64,000 nucleotides of DNA from an uncultured Lacinutrix sp. (GTDB taxonomy: Bacteria; Bacteroidota; Bacteroidia; Flavobacteriales; Flavobacteriaceae). Shown piece by piece: positions 21,672 to 29,803 of the stretch. The stretch is from the NCBI GenBank assembly GCA_937129145.1, contig CAKZMU010000078.1, positions 62,001 to 126,000 on the forward strand, written 5' to 3'. The notes below the pieces were generated by a model, which was not told the origin of the DNA, ran no database searches, and saw nothing but the letters and a program-made list of their open reading frames with translations. The first letter of the stretch is position 1; the number at the start of each line of letters is the position of its first letter. A program made the translations under genes and the position numbers.

Positions 21672-22171
21672 GATATTCCATTTATGCAGTTAAATAATTT
21701 TGATTTAATTCGCTTGATTTTTACGGCTACGTGATTTTCAGATAACCCAAGTATTTCTGAAATTTCTCGGTATGCTAATCCCTCTAAGTACAAAGCAACT
21801 ATTGCCTTATCTCCATCATTCAATTTTTTAACACATTTCCTTAAAGCTTTTAGTTTTTCATTATTATTTTCGTCTTCTACTTCAGAACCGATATTACAAA
21901 TAGTCATACTATCTAATCTTATAAATCGGTTTTGGTTTTTCGTGTATTTTGATTTGAAACGAAGGCAAACATTTAATGCTATCCTAAACATCCAAGTACC
22001 AATAGATGAATTGCCTTTAAATAAACTCATCGACTTCCAGATTTGAACTAAAACCTCTTGAAATAGGTCTTTTGAGTCTTCATTATTATCAGAATATATT
22101 GAACAAAGCCTATATAATTTATCTTGGTTTTCCTCAAGTTTGGATAGAAATAGGCTTTTTTGTTTTTCCAT
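21668..22171 (-). CDS. ECF-type RNA polymerase sigma factor
   Basis: A 167-residue sigma-70 factor. Region 2: LYRLCSIYSDNNEDSKDLF with FQEVLVQIWKSM and WMFRIALNVCLRFK. Region 4: LRKCVKKLNDGDKAIVALYL and the helix-turn-helix YREISEILGLSENHVAVKIK. It is the first gene of the integrase-proximal cassette, closest to attI, where an integron promoter would act most strongly; its start is about 110 bp from the cassette boundary. It is one of three ECF sigma factors carried in this array. Confidence 0.9.
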   Translation of the reverse strand: MEKQKSLFLSKLEENQDKLYRLCSIYSDNNEDSKDLFQEVLVQIWKSMSLFKGNSSIGTWMFRIALNVCLRFKSKYTKNQNRFIRLDSMTICNIGSEVEDENNNEKLKALRKCVKKLNDGDKAIVALYLEGLAYREISEILGLSENHVAVKIKRIKSKLFNCINGIS

Positions 22172-22282
22172 TTTTAATACTTCCCTTTATTACTTTAGTT
22201 ACCATAGTTTGAGAAATATGACAATTTAGAGAACATTTTATAAAAAAAAGATGGAATTTTAAGGATGGGTCAGTATTAATGG

Positions 22283-22384
22283 CAACTTGGTTATAATAGC
22301 TAAAAGTATAAAACCTAACAATTATATCCTAAAAAACACATTTAGTATTATGTTTTTAAAACTTTAATACAATGTTGTTGTAAA
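22283..22384. other. Candidate attI site beside the integrase
   Basis: CAAC at 22283-22286 closes the first cassette, whose boundary GTATTAATGGCAAC mirrors GTTGCCATTAGTAC at 20933. About 85 bp further right lies ATACAATGTTGTTG (22368-22381), resembling the right arm of the attC-like sites. The stretch between is AT-rich and, unlike attC, not palindromic, as expected of attI. The integrase gene starts 36 bp beyond. I see no strong promoter match facing the cassettes. Confidence 0.55.
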
Positions 22385-22420
22385 TAAGTATTGTTATATT
22401 TATACCAAATAGGTGCGAAA

Positions 22421-23254
22421 ATGGTAGTTAAAACAATAGACAAATTTTGTAAACTTCTGGAAATAAAAGGCTATAGCCAGAGTACGATAGATAATTATAA
22501 GAACCATTTGTTAACTTTTAAAAATTTGTTTCAATTTAGTAGTTGGTCTGATTTGTCCGACAAAGAATTGTTAAACAACGCCTATTTGCAAATCACTAAA
22601 AAGCAAATGGCCTTTAATACCCAAAAACAATGTTTAAGTGCCTTAAACTTGTTTTTTAAGGAAATGTTTAATAGGGATGTTAGGTTTAAAGCATTGGCTC
22701 CAAATAGAACCCCAAGTTATTTGCCAGTTGTTTTAGCGCCAAGTGAGGTAAAGGACATACTCAATAAAACCAAAAATGTAAAACATAAAGCTATTATTTC
22801 GGTAATTTATGGTTTGGGTTTAAGAAGTGCGGAATTATTAAATTTAAAGATTGAAGATATTGATGGTGCTAGAAATGTAGTACTTATTAAAAACGGAAAA
22901 GGAAAAAAAGACAGAGTTGTAATGCTATCTCAAAGGTTAAAATTACAACTGCGAGAATATTTTATAAAATATAAACCTACAGTCTTTTTATTTGAAGGTC
23001 AAAAAGGCGGAAAATATAGCCAAAGTAGTTTACAACAAGTTATTAAACAAGCCGTAAAACGAGCCAAAATTAATAAGGTGGTTACTGCCCATACGCTACG
23101 TCATAGCTTTGCTACGCATTTATTGGAAAACGGAACAGACATAAGGGTCATTCAAAAACTATTGGGACATAACGATATTAAAACCACACAAATTTACACA
23201 CGTGTTTCTTCGGCAATAATTCAGCAAATTAAAAGTCCGTTGGATTATCTCTAA
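22421..23254 (+). CDS. Integron-integrase-like tyrosine recombinase
   Basis: A 277-residue recombinase from ATG 22421 (the frame is open from a TTG at 22391, a weaker start). Residues 1-90 form the SAM-like core-binding domain (YSQSTIDNYKNHLLTF). The catalytic domain has Arg135 in GLGLRSAELL, Lys in KNGKGKKDRVVML, H-x-x-R in AHTLRHSFATH (His224, Arg227), His250 in LLGHNDIKTT and nucleophile Tyr259 in IYTRV. The C-terminus IKSPLDYL resembles the RSPLD.L tail of integron integrases. The extra segment typical of IntI between the Lys and His-x-x-Arg motifs is absent or very short. It faces away from the array like IntI. Alternatively it is a XerC/D-like recombinase recruited to the role. Confidence 0.88.
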   Translation: MVVKTIDKFCKLLEIKGYSQSTIDNYKNHLLTFKNLFQFSSWSDLSDKELLNNAYLQITKKQMAFNTQKQCLSALNLFFKEMFNRDVRFKALAPNRTPSYLPVVLAPSEVKDILNKTKNVKHKAIISVIYGLGLRSAELLNLKIEDIDGARNVVLIKNGKGKKDRVVMLSQRLKLQLREYFIKYKPTVFLFEGQKGGKYSQSSLQQVIKQAVKRAKINKVVTAHTLRHSFATHLLENGTDIRVIQKLLGHNDIKTTQIYTRVSSAIIQQIKSPLDYL

Positions 23255-23269
23255 GTGAGAGGTATGTAA

Positions 23270-23926
23270 TCACTTCTTTAACCTCTTAACTGCCGAAAAT
23301 GCCTTATCCACAAAATCGTCTTCAACCAAAATGGTAAATTCATTGGTGGTTGATACTACTTCGTATAAAATAATGCCTTCCCAAGCTAAACGTTTAAAAA
23401 AGTGATAATATAAACCTGCAATTTTAGAATTTTCTTCAGGTAAATTAATGCTTATAGCTGTTAAGCCATCTTGAATGGCAATAAAGGTTTCACCTTTAAA
23501 ACATTCCATAATAAAAGGTTTCAAACTACTGGAAATAATAATATTACTTTCATGAATACCTCGTGTAAAGGTGTAAAATAATTTAGATTGCCCTTTTACT
23601 TTCTCTAATATTTTTGAGTGGTTTTGTATTAACGTATGTGAATTTTTAACGGTAAAATCGGTAAGGTTAGAGCGCACTGTAATATCACCTAAGTTATTGA
23701 TGATTTTTTTCATCTTTAACGAATGCCCAGGAATCATTGGCGAATTATAACGCCTCAATGCCATCATAATGGCAGCCGATTTCACAGGTTTTTTTAGCAT
23801 ATCACCAATAGGTTGTTGTAACTCTTCAGCCAAAGCACTATAATTAATTATGCCTCTTGATAAGGCCTCCTCTAAATAAGGTTGTGTGATTAGTACATCT
23901 TCTACACAACTTGCAATAGTTTTCAT
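23270..23926 (-). CDS. ACT-like domain protein of unknown function
   Basis: A 218-residue cytoplasmic protein. The N-terminal part (MKTIASCVEDVLITQPYLEE, GIINYSALAEELQQPIGDML) looks like a small helical or winged-helix unit. The C-terminal part has two betaalphabeta-like repeats, including GLTAISINLPEENSKIAGLYYHFFKRLAWEGI and VVSTTNEFTILVEDDFVDKAF (quoted in pieces), that resemble the ACT regulatory domains of aspartate kinases. No kinase residues are present. It converges on the integrase gene with 15 bp between stops and marks the right border of the array. Confidence 0.7.
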   Translation of the reverse strand: MKTIASCVEDVLITQPYLEEALSRGIINYSALAEELQQPIGDMLKKPVKSAAIMMALRRYNSPMIPGHSLKMKKIINNLGDITVRSNLTDFTVKNSHTLIQNHSKILEKVKGQSKLFYTFTRGIHESNIIISSSLKPFIMECFKGETFIAIQDGLTAISINLPEENSKIAGLYYHFFKRLAWEGIILYEVVSTTNEFTILVEDDFVDKAFSAVKRLKK

Positions 23927-24008
23927 GTGTTAAATAATTAACAATATGTGCAAAAGTAAAGTTTTTTGTGAAAACCGCCTGTTGAAGTTTATGAAATAAC
24001 GTGTTAAA

Positions 24009-24584
24009 TTATTCCTTCCATCTAATAGTTTCCATAATATGCTGAATATCTTTCTTTAAATAGTCGGCAGCTGGAAGTATAGAATCGTAATTTGGTTTTG
24101 CGTAAAAGTATAAAGACCCAGTTAAAAAATGGTTAATGCTATCGGTAACATAAAACTGCGATTGTGATGCTGCGTTACCACCAACTTCGTAAAACATTCC
24201 AAAAACCTTGTTTTCAAAATTTAAATAAGGTTGCTCGACAATTTCATCGGCTCTTTGAGAATGTTTTTGGGTAATATTTTGAGCATCTATTAAATAAGGC
24301 TCTAGATTCTTATTTATAATCTCTTTATAGGTAATATATATTGTGCCTTTTAAAGAGGGATATGAGATATCTAAACTATACGATTTTTGGTCGTTAGATA
24401 TTTTAATATTGCTAACATCTTTAGCAAATATGTTTTTTTCGAAAGTAAAAGGAAGGTCTTGCTGAATTTGAACATATTTGTGCGCAGGGTACTCCAACCT
24501 TAAAAAGGCTTTTGGTTTTGGCACAGGGTCATTTCTACAAGATATACAACAAATAACGATTAGTAATAAAAAAACATTTCTCAT
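24009..24584 (-). CDS. gldD: Gliding motility lipoprotein GldD
   Basis: A 191-residue lipoprotein required for gliding motility in Bacteroidetes. It has a lipobox signal (MRNVFLLLIVICCISC) and the GldD sequence features PKPKAFLRLEYPAHKY, an SYSLDISYPSLKGTIYITY-like beta-rich core, and FYVTDSINHFLTGSLYF near the C-terminus. It follows gldE by 1 bp; the ssb-gldE-gldD order beside mutY is the known arrangement in gliding flavobacteria. Its presence suggests that the organism has the type IX secretion/gliding apparatus. Confidence 0.93.
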   Translation of the reverse strand: MRNVFLLLIVICCISCRNDPVPKPKAFLRLEYPAHKYVQIQQDLPFTFEKNIFAKDVSNIKISNDQKSYSLDISYPSLKGTIYITYKEIINKNLEPYLIDAQNITQKHSQRADEIVEQPYLNFENKVFGMFYEVGGNAASQSQFYVTDSINHFLTGSLYFYAKPNYDSILPAADYLKKDIQHIMETIRWKE

Positions 24585-24585
24585 T

Positions 24586-25887
24586 TTAATTAATAGTGAT
24601 TTTTACTTGTTTAATACGCTTTTTGTCTAAAGATTCTATAGTGAAAACGTAATTTTCAAAATTTATTTTACTGTCTAATTTTGGGAAGTTCCCAGAAATC
24701 TCCAAAACAAAACCTGCAATGGTTTCTGCTTCACCTTTTTGGTCTTCAAAAATAGCTTCGTTTTCTATTTTAACAATGCGATAAAAATCTTTTAATGTAG
24801 TTTTACCGTCAAACACAAAATTGTTATTATCAAGTTTAGAATAAATAAGGTCATCGTCGTCAAATTCATCACTTATATCACCTACAATTTCTTCTATAAC
24901 ATCTTCTAACGATACAATCCCTGAGGTACCTCCATACTCATCTACCACAACGGCTAAATGTACCTTTTTTTCTTGAAACTCCTGCATTAAATCGTCCAGC
25001 TTTTTATTCTCAGGAATAAAAAATGGCTCGCGTAACAATGTAGTCCAATCAAACTGTTTTTTACCTAAATGAGGTAGCAAATCTTTTACATATAAAATAC
25101 CAATAACATTGTCAACATTGTCTTGAAATACAGGAATTCTTGAATATCCATTTTTAATAATTTCAGGAACAATATCACTATATTTTAAAGTACTGTCGAG
25201 GGCAAAAATATCAATACGAGGGCGCATTACTTGTTTCGTATCGGTATTTCCAAACGAGACTATTCCTTTCAAGATTTTATGTTCCTCTTTAGTTGTATCT
25301 TCTTCACTAGTTAACTCTAATGCTTGCGATAATTGGTCTACACTAATATTAGATTTTTGCTTTCCTAATTTATTGTGCATGCCAATAGTAATACTTCGCA
25401 TAGGCATACTTAAAGGAGAAATTAATACGTCTAAAAAACGTAAAGGATATGCCATAAATTTAGCAAATTTCACGCTATTTCTGCTGGCATAAATTTTTGG
25501 TAAAATCTCACCAAACAATAAAATTAAAAAGGTAACAACGCCAACTTCAATTAAAAACTTAAACCAAGCTGGAGATAAACTTGCAAAATAAAATTCGCTT
25601 AAATAAGCAAACAGAATAACAATAGCAATGTTTATAAAATTGTTTGCTACTAAGATTGTGGCTAGAAGTTTTTTGGGTTTTTCTAATAGTTTTGAAATAA
25701 TTTCAAGTGGCTTAGACGCTTCAGTAGAATTATCAAAATCTGATTGGGTCAACGAAAACAAGGCAACTTCGGCACCAGAAATTAAAGCAGAACATAGCAG
25801 TAAAAAAAAGAACAATACAATTCCAAACACCGTTGAAGCATCTATTGTAATTAAAGATATTGTTAAGCTAATGGGTTCAGGATCCAA
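24586..25887 (-). CDS. gldE: Gliding motility protein GldE (DUF21-CBS-CorC family)
   Basis: A 433-residue membrane protein. The N-terminal third is a DUF21/CNNM membrane domain (FGIVLFFFLLLCSALISGAEV and further helices, GEILPKIYASRNSVKF). Two CBS motifs follow (TDTKQVMRPRIDIFALDS; FQEKKVHLAVVVDEYGGTSG), then a CorC-type transporter-associated domain ending in VKITIN. The protein is homologous to CorC/HlyC-like magnesium or cobalt transport proteins, but by its position between ssb and gldD it is the gliding protein GldE, which can partly replace or support GldD. Confidence 0.92.
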   Translation of the reverse strand: MDPEPISLTISLITIDASTVFGIVLFFFLLLCSALISGAEVALFSLTQSDFDNSTEASKPLEIISKLLEKPKKLLATILVANNFINIAIVILFAYLSEFYFASLSPAWFKFLIEVGVVTFLILLFGEILPKIYASRNSVKFAKFMAYPLRFLDVLISPLSMPMRSITIGMHNKLGKQKSNISVDQLSQALELTSEEDTTKEEHKILKGIVSFGNTDTKQVMRPRIDIFALDSTLKYSDIVPEIIKNGYSRIPVFQDNVDNVIGILYVKDLLPHLGKKQFDWTTLLREPFFIPENKKLDDLMQEFQEKKVHLAVVVDEYGGTSGIVSLEDVIEEIVGDISDEFDDDDLIYSKLDNNNFVFDGKTTLKDFYRIVKIENEAIFEDQKGEAETIAGFVLEISGNFPKLDSKINFENYVFTIESLDKKRIKQVKITIN

Positions 25888-25908
25888 GTTTACAGGTTTT
25901 GGTTAGTG

Positions 25909-26352
25909 CTAAAATGGCAAATCGTCGTTATCGTCTCCAATAGGCTCACTTACTTGATTTTGCGTTTGCTGTTTAGCTACTGGTTGCTGAGTATTTTGAG
26001 TATTACCACTGTCGTTTTTGGTTGTTAAAAAGGTAAAGTCGTTACATTGAATTTCGGTCGAGTAACGGTCATTACCCTTATCGTCTTGCCATTTACGTGT
26101 TTTAATTCGTCCCTCAATATATACTTTATCACCTTTGCTTAAATATTTCTCGCAAATTTCGGCTGCTTTGTTACGTACAACTATGTTATGCCATTCGGTA
26201 TTTGTAACACGCTCGTTGGTTTGCTTGTTTGTATAAGTTTCGTTGGTTGCTAACGGAAAACGTCCAACGCAATTTTTATCATCAAAATAATGCATTTTTA
26301 CTTCATCGCCTAAATGCCCAATAAGCATCACTTTATTTAATGTTCCTGACAT
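25909..26352 (-). CDS. ssb: Single-stranded DNA-binding protein
   Basis: A 147-residue SSB. The OB-fold domain covers residues 1-105 (NKVMLIGHLGDEVKMHYF, TEWHNIVVRNKAAEICEKYL, KGDKVYIEGRIKTRKWQDD), followed by a glutamine-rich linker and the acidic tip DDNDDLPF, which recruits repair and replication proteins. It coats single strands during replication, repair and recombination. It lies just upstream of gldE and downstream of mutY, all on the same strand. Confidence 0.96.
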   Translation of the reverse strand: MSGTLNKVMLIGHLGDEVKMHYFDDKNCVGRFPLATNETYTNKQTNERVTNTEWHNIVVRNKAAEICEKYLSKGDKVYIEGRIKTRKWQDDKGNDRYSTEIQCNDFTFLTTKNDSGNTQNTQQPVAKQQTQNQVSEPIGDDNDDLPF

Positions 26353-26455
26353 AATATGTTTGTTTTAAACCACAAAATTAGTGGTTTTTAATTAATTTAC
26401 TCGATAATCGATATTTGAATACTTCGAAGTTTACTTAAAAGTAATGAAAAAGCTT

Positions 26456-27496
26456 TTAAAAATTAAATTGTTCGATAAATTTTCCAATTAATATAGGAAC
26501 TGGATATTCCCTTATTTTTGAAATCGGAATACTCCCTTTCGGAAGGCTTTGGACTTCAATAATCCAGAATTTTGTATGTAAATGTTGATGTGATAGCTTG
26601 TGTACAATGTTCTCCTCATTATAAAGGCTTATGTCGTGTACATCATCAATTAAAAAACTCTTAATTTCTAGATGTTTTTTTAAACCATTTTTGTTCAGAC
26701 TTTTTGATGATTCTATTAAAGGAAACTGGTACATGTTTTGCCAAATGCCTTTTTCAGTTCGCTGTTCAAGTATAGTTTTATTATCATTAGAAAGAAACAC
26801 CAAAAAGTTGAAGCACTTTTTACTGACCTTTGTTTTTTTGAGTTTTACAGGAAGCACGTTAACCTTATTCAACTCAAAAGCTTTACAACCATTTTGCAAA
26901 GGGCACTCATTACAATTTGGGTTTGCAGGTTTACATTGTACAGCACCAAACTCCATAATGGCTTGGTTGTAATCTCCAATATTGGTTTTTGGTAGTAAAT
27001 TTTGCGCTAGAGTTTTAAACTCCTTGATGCCTTTTGTAGAATTTATAGGCGTATCAATATTATAATATCGTGACAACACTCTATATACATTGCCATCAAC
27101 CACAGCAGTAGCTTCGTTATAACAAATAGAAGCAATGGCACTTGCTGTATAATCACCAACACCTTTTAGTTTTAGAAGCTCTTTATAAGTTTTTGGAAAC
27201 TCACCGTTTAACTCATTTGCAATATACTTAGCCGAAAAATGCAAGTTTCGTGCTCTAGAGTAATACCCAAGTCCTTGCCATAACTTTAAAACATCAGTTT
27301 CTTTAGCATTTGCAAGGTCTTGTACCTTAGGAAATTTGCTCACAAAAGCTTCGTAATAAGGCAACCCTTGCTTAATTTGAGTTTGTTGTAAAATGATTTC
27401 TGACAACCATATTAAATACGGATTTTTGGTTTCGCGCCAAGGCAACTCACGTTTATGTGCTGAATACCAGTTAATTAAAATTTTAGTAAAAATCAT
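26456..27496 (-). CDS. mutY: A/G-specific adenine DNA glycosylase MutY
   Basis: A 346-residue base-excision repair enzyme that removes adenine opposite 8-oxoguanine. It has the opening WYSAHKRELPWRETKNPYLIW, the catalytic Glu region LSEIILQQTQIKQGLPYYEAF, a helix-hairpin-helix with the catalytic Asp (LKGVGDYTASAIASICYNE, AVVDGNVYRVLSR), and the iron-sulfur cysteines CKPANPNCNECPLQNGC. The C-terminal NUDIX-like domain, which recognises the oxidised guanine, follows from about residue 230. The start ATG 27496 puts the HhH domain at the normal spacing. Confidence 0.96.
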   Translation of the reverse strand: MIFTKILINWYSAHKRELPWRETKNPYLIWLSEIILQQTQIKQGLPYYEAFVSKFPKVQDLANAKETDVLKLWQGLGYYSRARNLHFSAKYIANELNGEFPKTYKELLKLKGVGDYTASAIASICYNEATAVVDGNVYRVLSRYYNIDTPINSTKGIKEFKTLAQNLLPKTNIGDYNQAIMEFGAVQCKPANPNCNECPLQNGCKAFELNKVNVLPVKLKKTKVSKKCFNFLVFLSNDNKTILEQRTEKGIWQNMYQFPLIESSKSLNKNGLKKHLEIKSFLIDDVHDISLYNEENIVHKLSHQHLHTKFWIIEVQSLPKGSIPISKIREYPVPILIGKFIEQFNF

Positions 27497-27557
27497 TTTA
27501 AAACTATATAAGCTGCAAAAATAAACGTTTATTGGGTTAAAATTTAATGATTTAGGC

Positions 27558-27589
27558 TTGAAATATTGAATTTAAAATACATATATTTG
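27558..27589 (+). promoter_or_regulatory. Promoter of the HU gene
   Basis: TTG at 27558-27560, a 21-nt spacer, and TATATTTG at 27582-27589 fit the Bacteroidetes consensus TTG-N17-23-TAnnTTTG. A leader of about 40 nt would follow before ATG 27632. Confidence 0.7.
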
Positions 27590-27631
27590 CATCCCTTAGA
27601 ATTAAATAGATAACCCTAAAAATAATTAATA

Positions 27632-27922
27632 ATGACGAAGGCTGATATAGTAGCTAAAATTTCTGACAAGTTAGGAATTGAAAAAGGAGATGTACAAGCA
27701 ACAGTAGAAACATTTATGAGTGAAGTAAAAAACTCTTTAGAGAGTGGAGATAATGTTTACTTAAGAGGTTTCGGTAGTTTCATCGTAAAAACAAGAGCAG
27801 AGAAGACCGGTAGAAATATTTCAAAAAATACAACTATTAAAATTCCAGCTCACAACATACCTGCATTTAAACCTGCAAAAGTTTTTGTAGAAGGTGTAAA
27901 AGCAAAGGTTGAAGTTAAATAA
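27632..27922 (+). CDS. hup: HU-family DNA-binding protein
   Basis: A 96-residue histone-like protein. It begins MTKADIVAKISDKLG (the HU/IHF dimerisation helices) and has the beta-arm signature GFGSFIVKTRAEKTGRN with the intercalating-proline region AHNIPAFKPAK. It bends and compacts DNA in the nucleoid and, as IHF-type proteins do elsewhere, could also support integrase-mediated recombination. It precedes the 29-residue basic protein, separated by a short hairpin (ACTGAAA/TTTCAGT at 27927-27945). Confidence 0.95.
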   Translation: MTKADIVAKISDKLGIEKGDVQATVETFMSEVKNSLESGDNVYLRGFGSFIVKTRAEKTGRNISKNTTIKIPAHNIPAFKPAKVFVEGVKAKVEVK

Positions 27923-27980
27923 GACAACTGAAAAATAGTTTCAGTATTAAAAAAAGTATTAATTAAAAAAAGCATTATTT

Positions 27981-28070
27981 ATGCCAAGTGGTAAAAAACG
28001 TAAAAGACACAAGGTAGCGACGCATAAGCGTAAAAAAAGAAGACGCGCTAATCGTCACAAGAAAAAATAA
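27981..28070 (+). CDS. Highly basic 29-residue protein, possibly a small ribosomal protein
   Basis: ATG 27981 to TAA 28068-28070 encodes a peptide starting MPSGKKRKRHKVATHKRKK and ending RRRANRHKKK; 20 of 29 residues are Lys, Arg or His. Near-identical short proteins are, to my recollection, conserved across Bacteroidetes beside hup and the RNase G gene. The composition is that of a ribosomal protein that threads into rRNA, such as bTHX or the more recently described Bacteroidetes-specific ones; which of these, if any, I cannot say. A strong terminator follows at 28073. Confidence 0.7.
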   Translation: MPSGKKRKRHKVATHKRKKRRRANRHKKK

Positions 28071-28072
28071 TT

Positions 28073-28107
28073 TGAAAAAGTAGTTGTAAAACTACTTTTT
28101 CAGTTTT
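28073..28107. terminator. Rho-independent terminator after the HU/basic-protein unit
   Basis: TGAAAAAGTAGTT at 28073-28085 is complementary to AACTACTTTTTCA at 28090-28102, with a 4-nt loop and a T-rich tail. Confidence 0.8.
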
Positions 28108-28254
28108 ATTTAAAAATCGTTCTTTGATATCAAATTCATGAAATTATTATGTTACTACCTAACATAATCATGAATTTTCTGGATTAAAACCCTGTGAATC
28201 AAATAATATGTTTAATCCATCTGTACATTAATTGTATGGATAAAAATTAACAAA

Positions 28255-29802
28255 ATGAATAAAGAATTGATCATTAGATCTAGTTCAAACAATGTTGATT
28301 TTGCCTTATTAAAAGATGGAAAACTTATTGAATTACAAAAAGATGAAGATGACAGTAATTTCTCGGTTGGTGATGTGTTTTTAGCCAAAATCCGAAAATC
28401 TGTACCAGGTCTAAATGCCGCATTTGTTAATGTTGGTTATGAAAAAGATGCATTTTTGCATTATCATGATTTAGGACCTAAACTTCCAACTCTTTTAAAA
28501 TTCATTAAACGTGTAAGCACAGGTAAACTTAAAGATTACTCTTTAAAAGATTTCCCATTTGAAAAAGATATTGATAAAAACGGCAGTATTACTGACGCTT
28601 TAAAATCAAATCAATCTGCATTAGTGCAAATCGTTAAAGAACCAATTTCTACAAAAGGACCGAGAATTAGCTCGGAAATATCCATAGCTGGTAGATATTT
28701 GGTGTTAGTTCCTTTTTCTGACCGTATTTCAATTTCTCAAAAAATTGAAAGCAAAGAAGAAAAAGATAGATTAAAACGATTACTAAAAAGTATTACACCC
28801 AAAGGATTTGGAGTGATAGTACGTACGGTTGCAGAAGGCAAAAAAGTAGCAGAACTAGACAGAGATTTACAAAATTTGTACGACCGTTGGGTCGCAATGT
28901 GTAAAAAGCTACAAAGAGCAAGTCATCCAAGTAAAGTATTAGGAGAATTGAATAAAGCCTCTTCAATTTTAAGAGACATATTTAATGATTCATTTTCCTC
29001 AATAGTTGTTGATGACGAATCGCTTTACATTCAAATTAAAGATTATGTGCAAGAAATTGCACCAAAAAAAGAATCAATAGTTAAGTTGTATCAGTCTAAA
29101 GTTCCAATTTTTGAAAAATATGGAATAGAAAGACAAATTAAAACATCCTTTGGAAAAACTGTCTCTATGGCAAAAGGAGCGTATTTGGTAATAGAACATA
29201 CCGAAGCACTTCATGTTATAGATGTTAATAGCGGAAACCGCTCTAACAAAGCAAGAAACCAAGAGGATACAGCACTTGAAGTTAATTTAATTTCGGCATC
29301 AGAAGTGGCACGACAGTTACGTTTACGTGATATGGGTGGTATTATTGTTATCGATTTTATTGACATGAATACTGCTGACCATAGGAGGAAACTCTTTAAT
29401 CACCTTCGTGATGAAATGAAGGATGATAGAGCCAAACACAAAATTTTACCTCCAAGTAAATTTGGATTGATACAAATAACCAGACAACGAGTAAGACCTG
29501 AAATGAACATTAAAACCAGAGAGGAAAACCCTGATGGAATTAATGGTAAAGAGGTTGAAGCTCCAATTGTTTTAGTACAAAAAATAAAACAAGACCTGGA
29601 TTTAATTATGAAAAAAGACTATAAAAAGGTGACATTAAACACACATCCTTTTATAGCAGCCTTTTTAACAAAAGGTTTTCCATCATTACGTTCAAAATGG
29701 TATTTTGAACATAAAAAATGGGTAAAAATATTACCAAGAGATGCTTACACATATCTAGAGTATCATTTTTTAGATAAAAATGGTAACGAAATTACATTAT
29801 AA
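28255..29802 (+). CDS. rng: Ribonuclease G/E family endoribonuclease
   Basis: A 515-residue RNase G. The S1 RNA-binding domain lies near the N-terminus (VGDVFLAKIRKSVPGLNAAFV, EKDAFLHYHDLGP). It is followed by the RNase H-like and catalytic DNase I-like parts: RISSEISIAGRYLVLVPF, HVIDVNSGNRS with a catalytic Asp, and GGIIVIDFIDMNTADHR with the second Asp. The enzyme processes 16S rRNA 5' ends and degrades mRNA. It lacks the long RNase E scaffold tail. It ends 2 bp before a strong terminator. Confidence 0.95.
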   Translation: MNKELIIRSSSNNVDFALLKDGKLIELQKDEDDSNFSVGDVFLAKIRKSVPGLNAAFVNVGYEKDAFLHYHDLGPKLPTLLKFIKRVSTGKLKDYSLKDFPFEKDIDKNGSITDALKSNQSALVQIVKEPISTKGPRISSEISIAGRYLVLVPFSDRISISQKIESKEEKDRLKRLLKSITPKGFGVIVRTVAEGKKVAELDRDLQNLYDRWVAMCKKLQRASHPSKVLGELNKASSILRDIFNDSFSSIVVDDESLYIQIKDYVQEIAPKKESIVKLYQSKVPIFEKYGIERQIKTSFGKTVSMAKGAYLVIEHTEALHVIDVNSGNRSNKARNQEDTALEVNLISASEVARQLRLRDMGGIIVIDFIDMNTADHRRKLFNHLRDEMKDDRAKHKILPPSKFGLIQITRQRVRPEMNIKTREENPDGINGKEVEAPIVLVQKIKQDLDLIMKKDYKKVTLNTHPFIAAFLTKGFPSLRSKWYFEHKKWVKILPRDAYTYLEYHFLDKNGNEITL

Positions 29803-29803
29803 A

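Larger units (their letters stand above)
4262..23254 (-). mobile_element. Integron-like gene-cassette array with its tyrosine recombinase
   Basis: The region holds a plus-strand tyrosine recombinase at its right end (22421-23254) and, to its left, twelve gene-bearing units divided by attC-like palindromes. Nearly every cargo gene is on the minus strand, pointing away from the recombinase as in integrons. The palindromes share CAAC, a 6-nt spacer, GTGTAT, a variable middle, ATACAC, a 3-nt spacer and GTTG. Each gene unit begins and ends with its own matching R-box pair, for example GTTGGCAGTA with TACTGCCAAC. This is what is expected when cassettes excise as circles by recombination at GTT. Most sites are close copies of one another, typical of a sedentary chromosomal integron, but at least three other site families are mixed in. 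Strand is given as the direction of cassette reading. Confidence 0.85.

Noticed and set aside
4262..22286. CRISPR array explanation for the regular repeats
   Set aside because: Repeats are 66-160 bp palindromes separated by whole genes, with no short uniform spacers and no cas genes.
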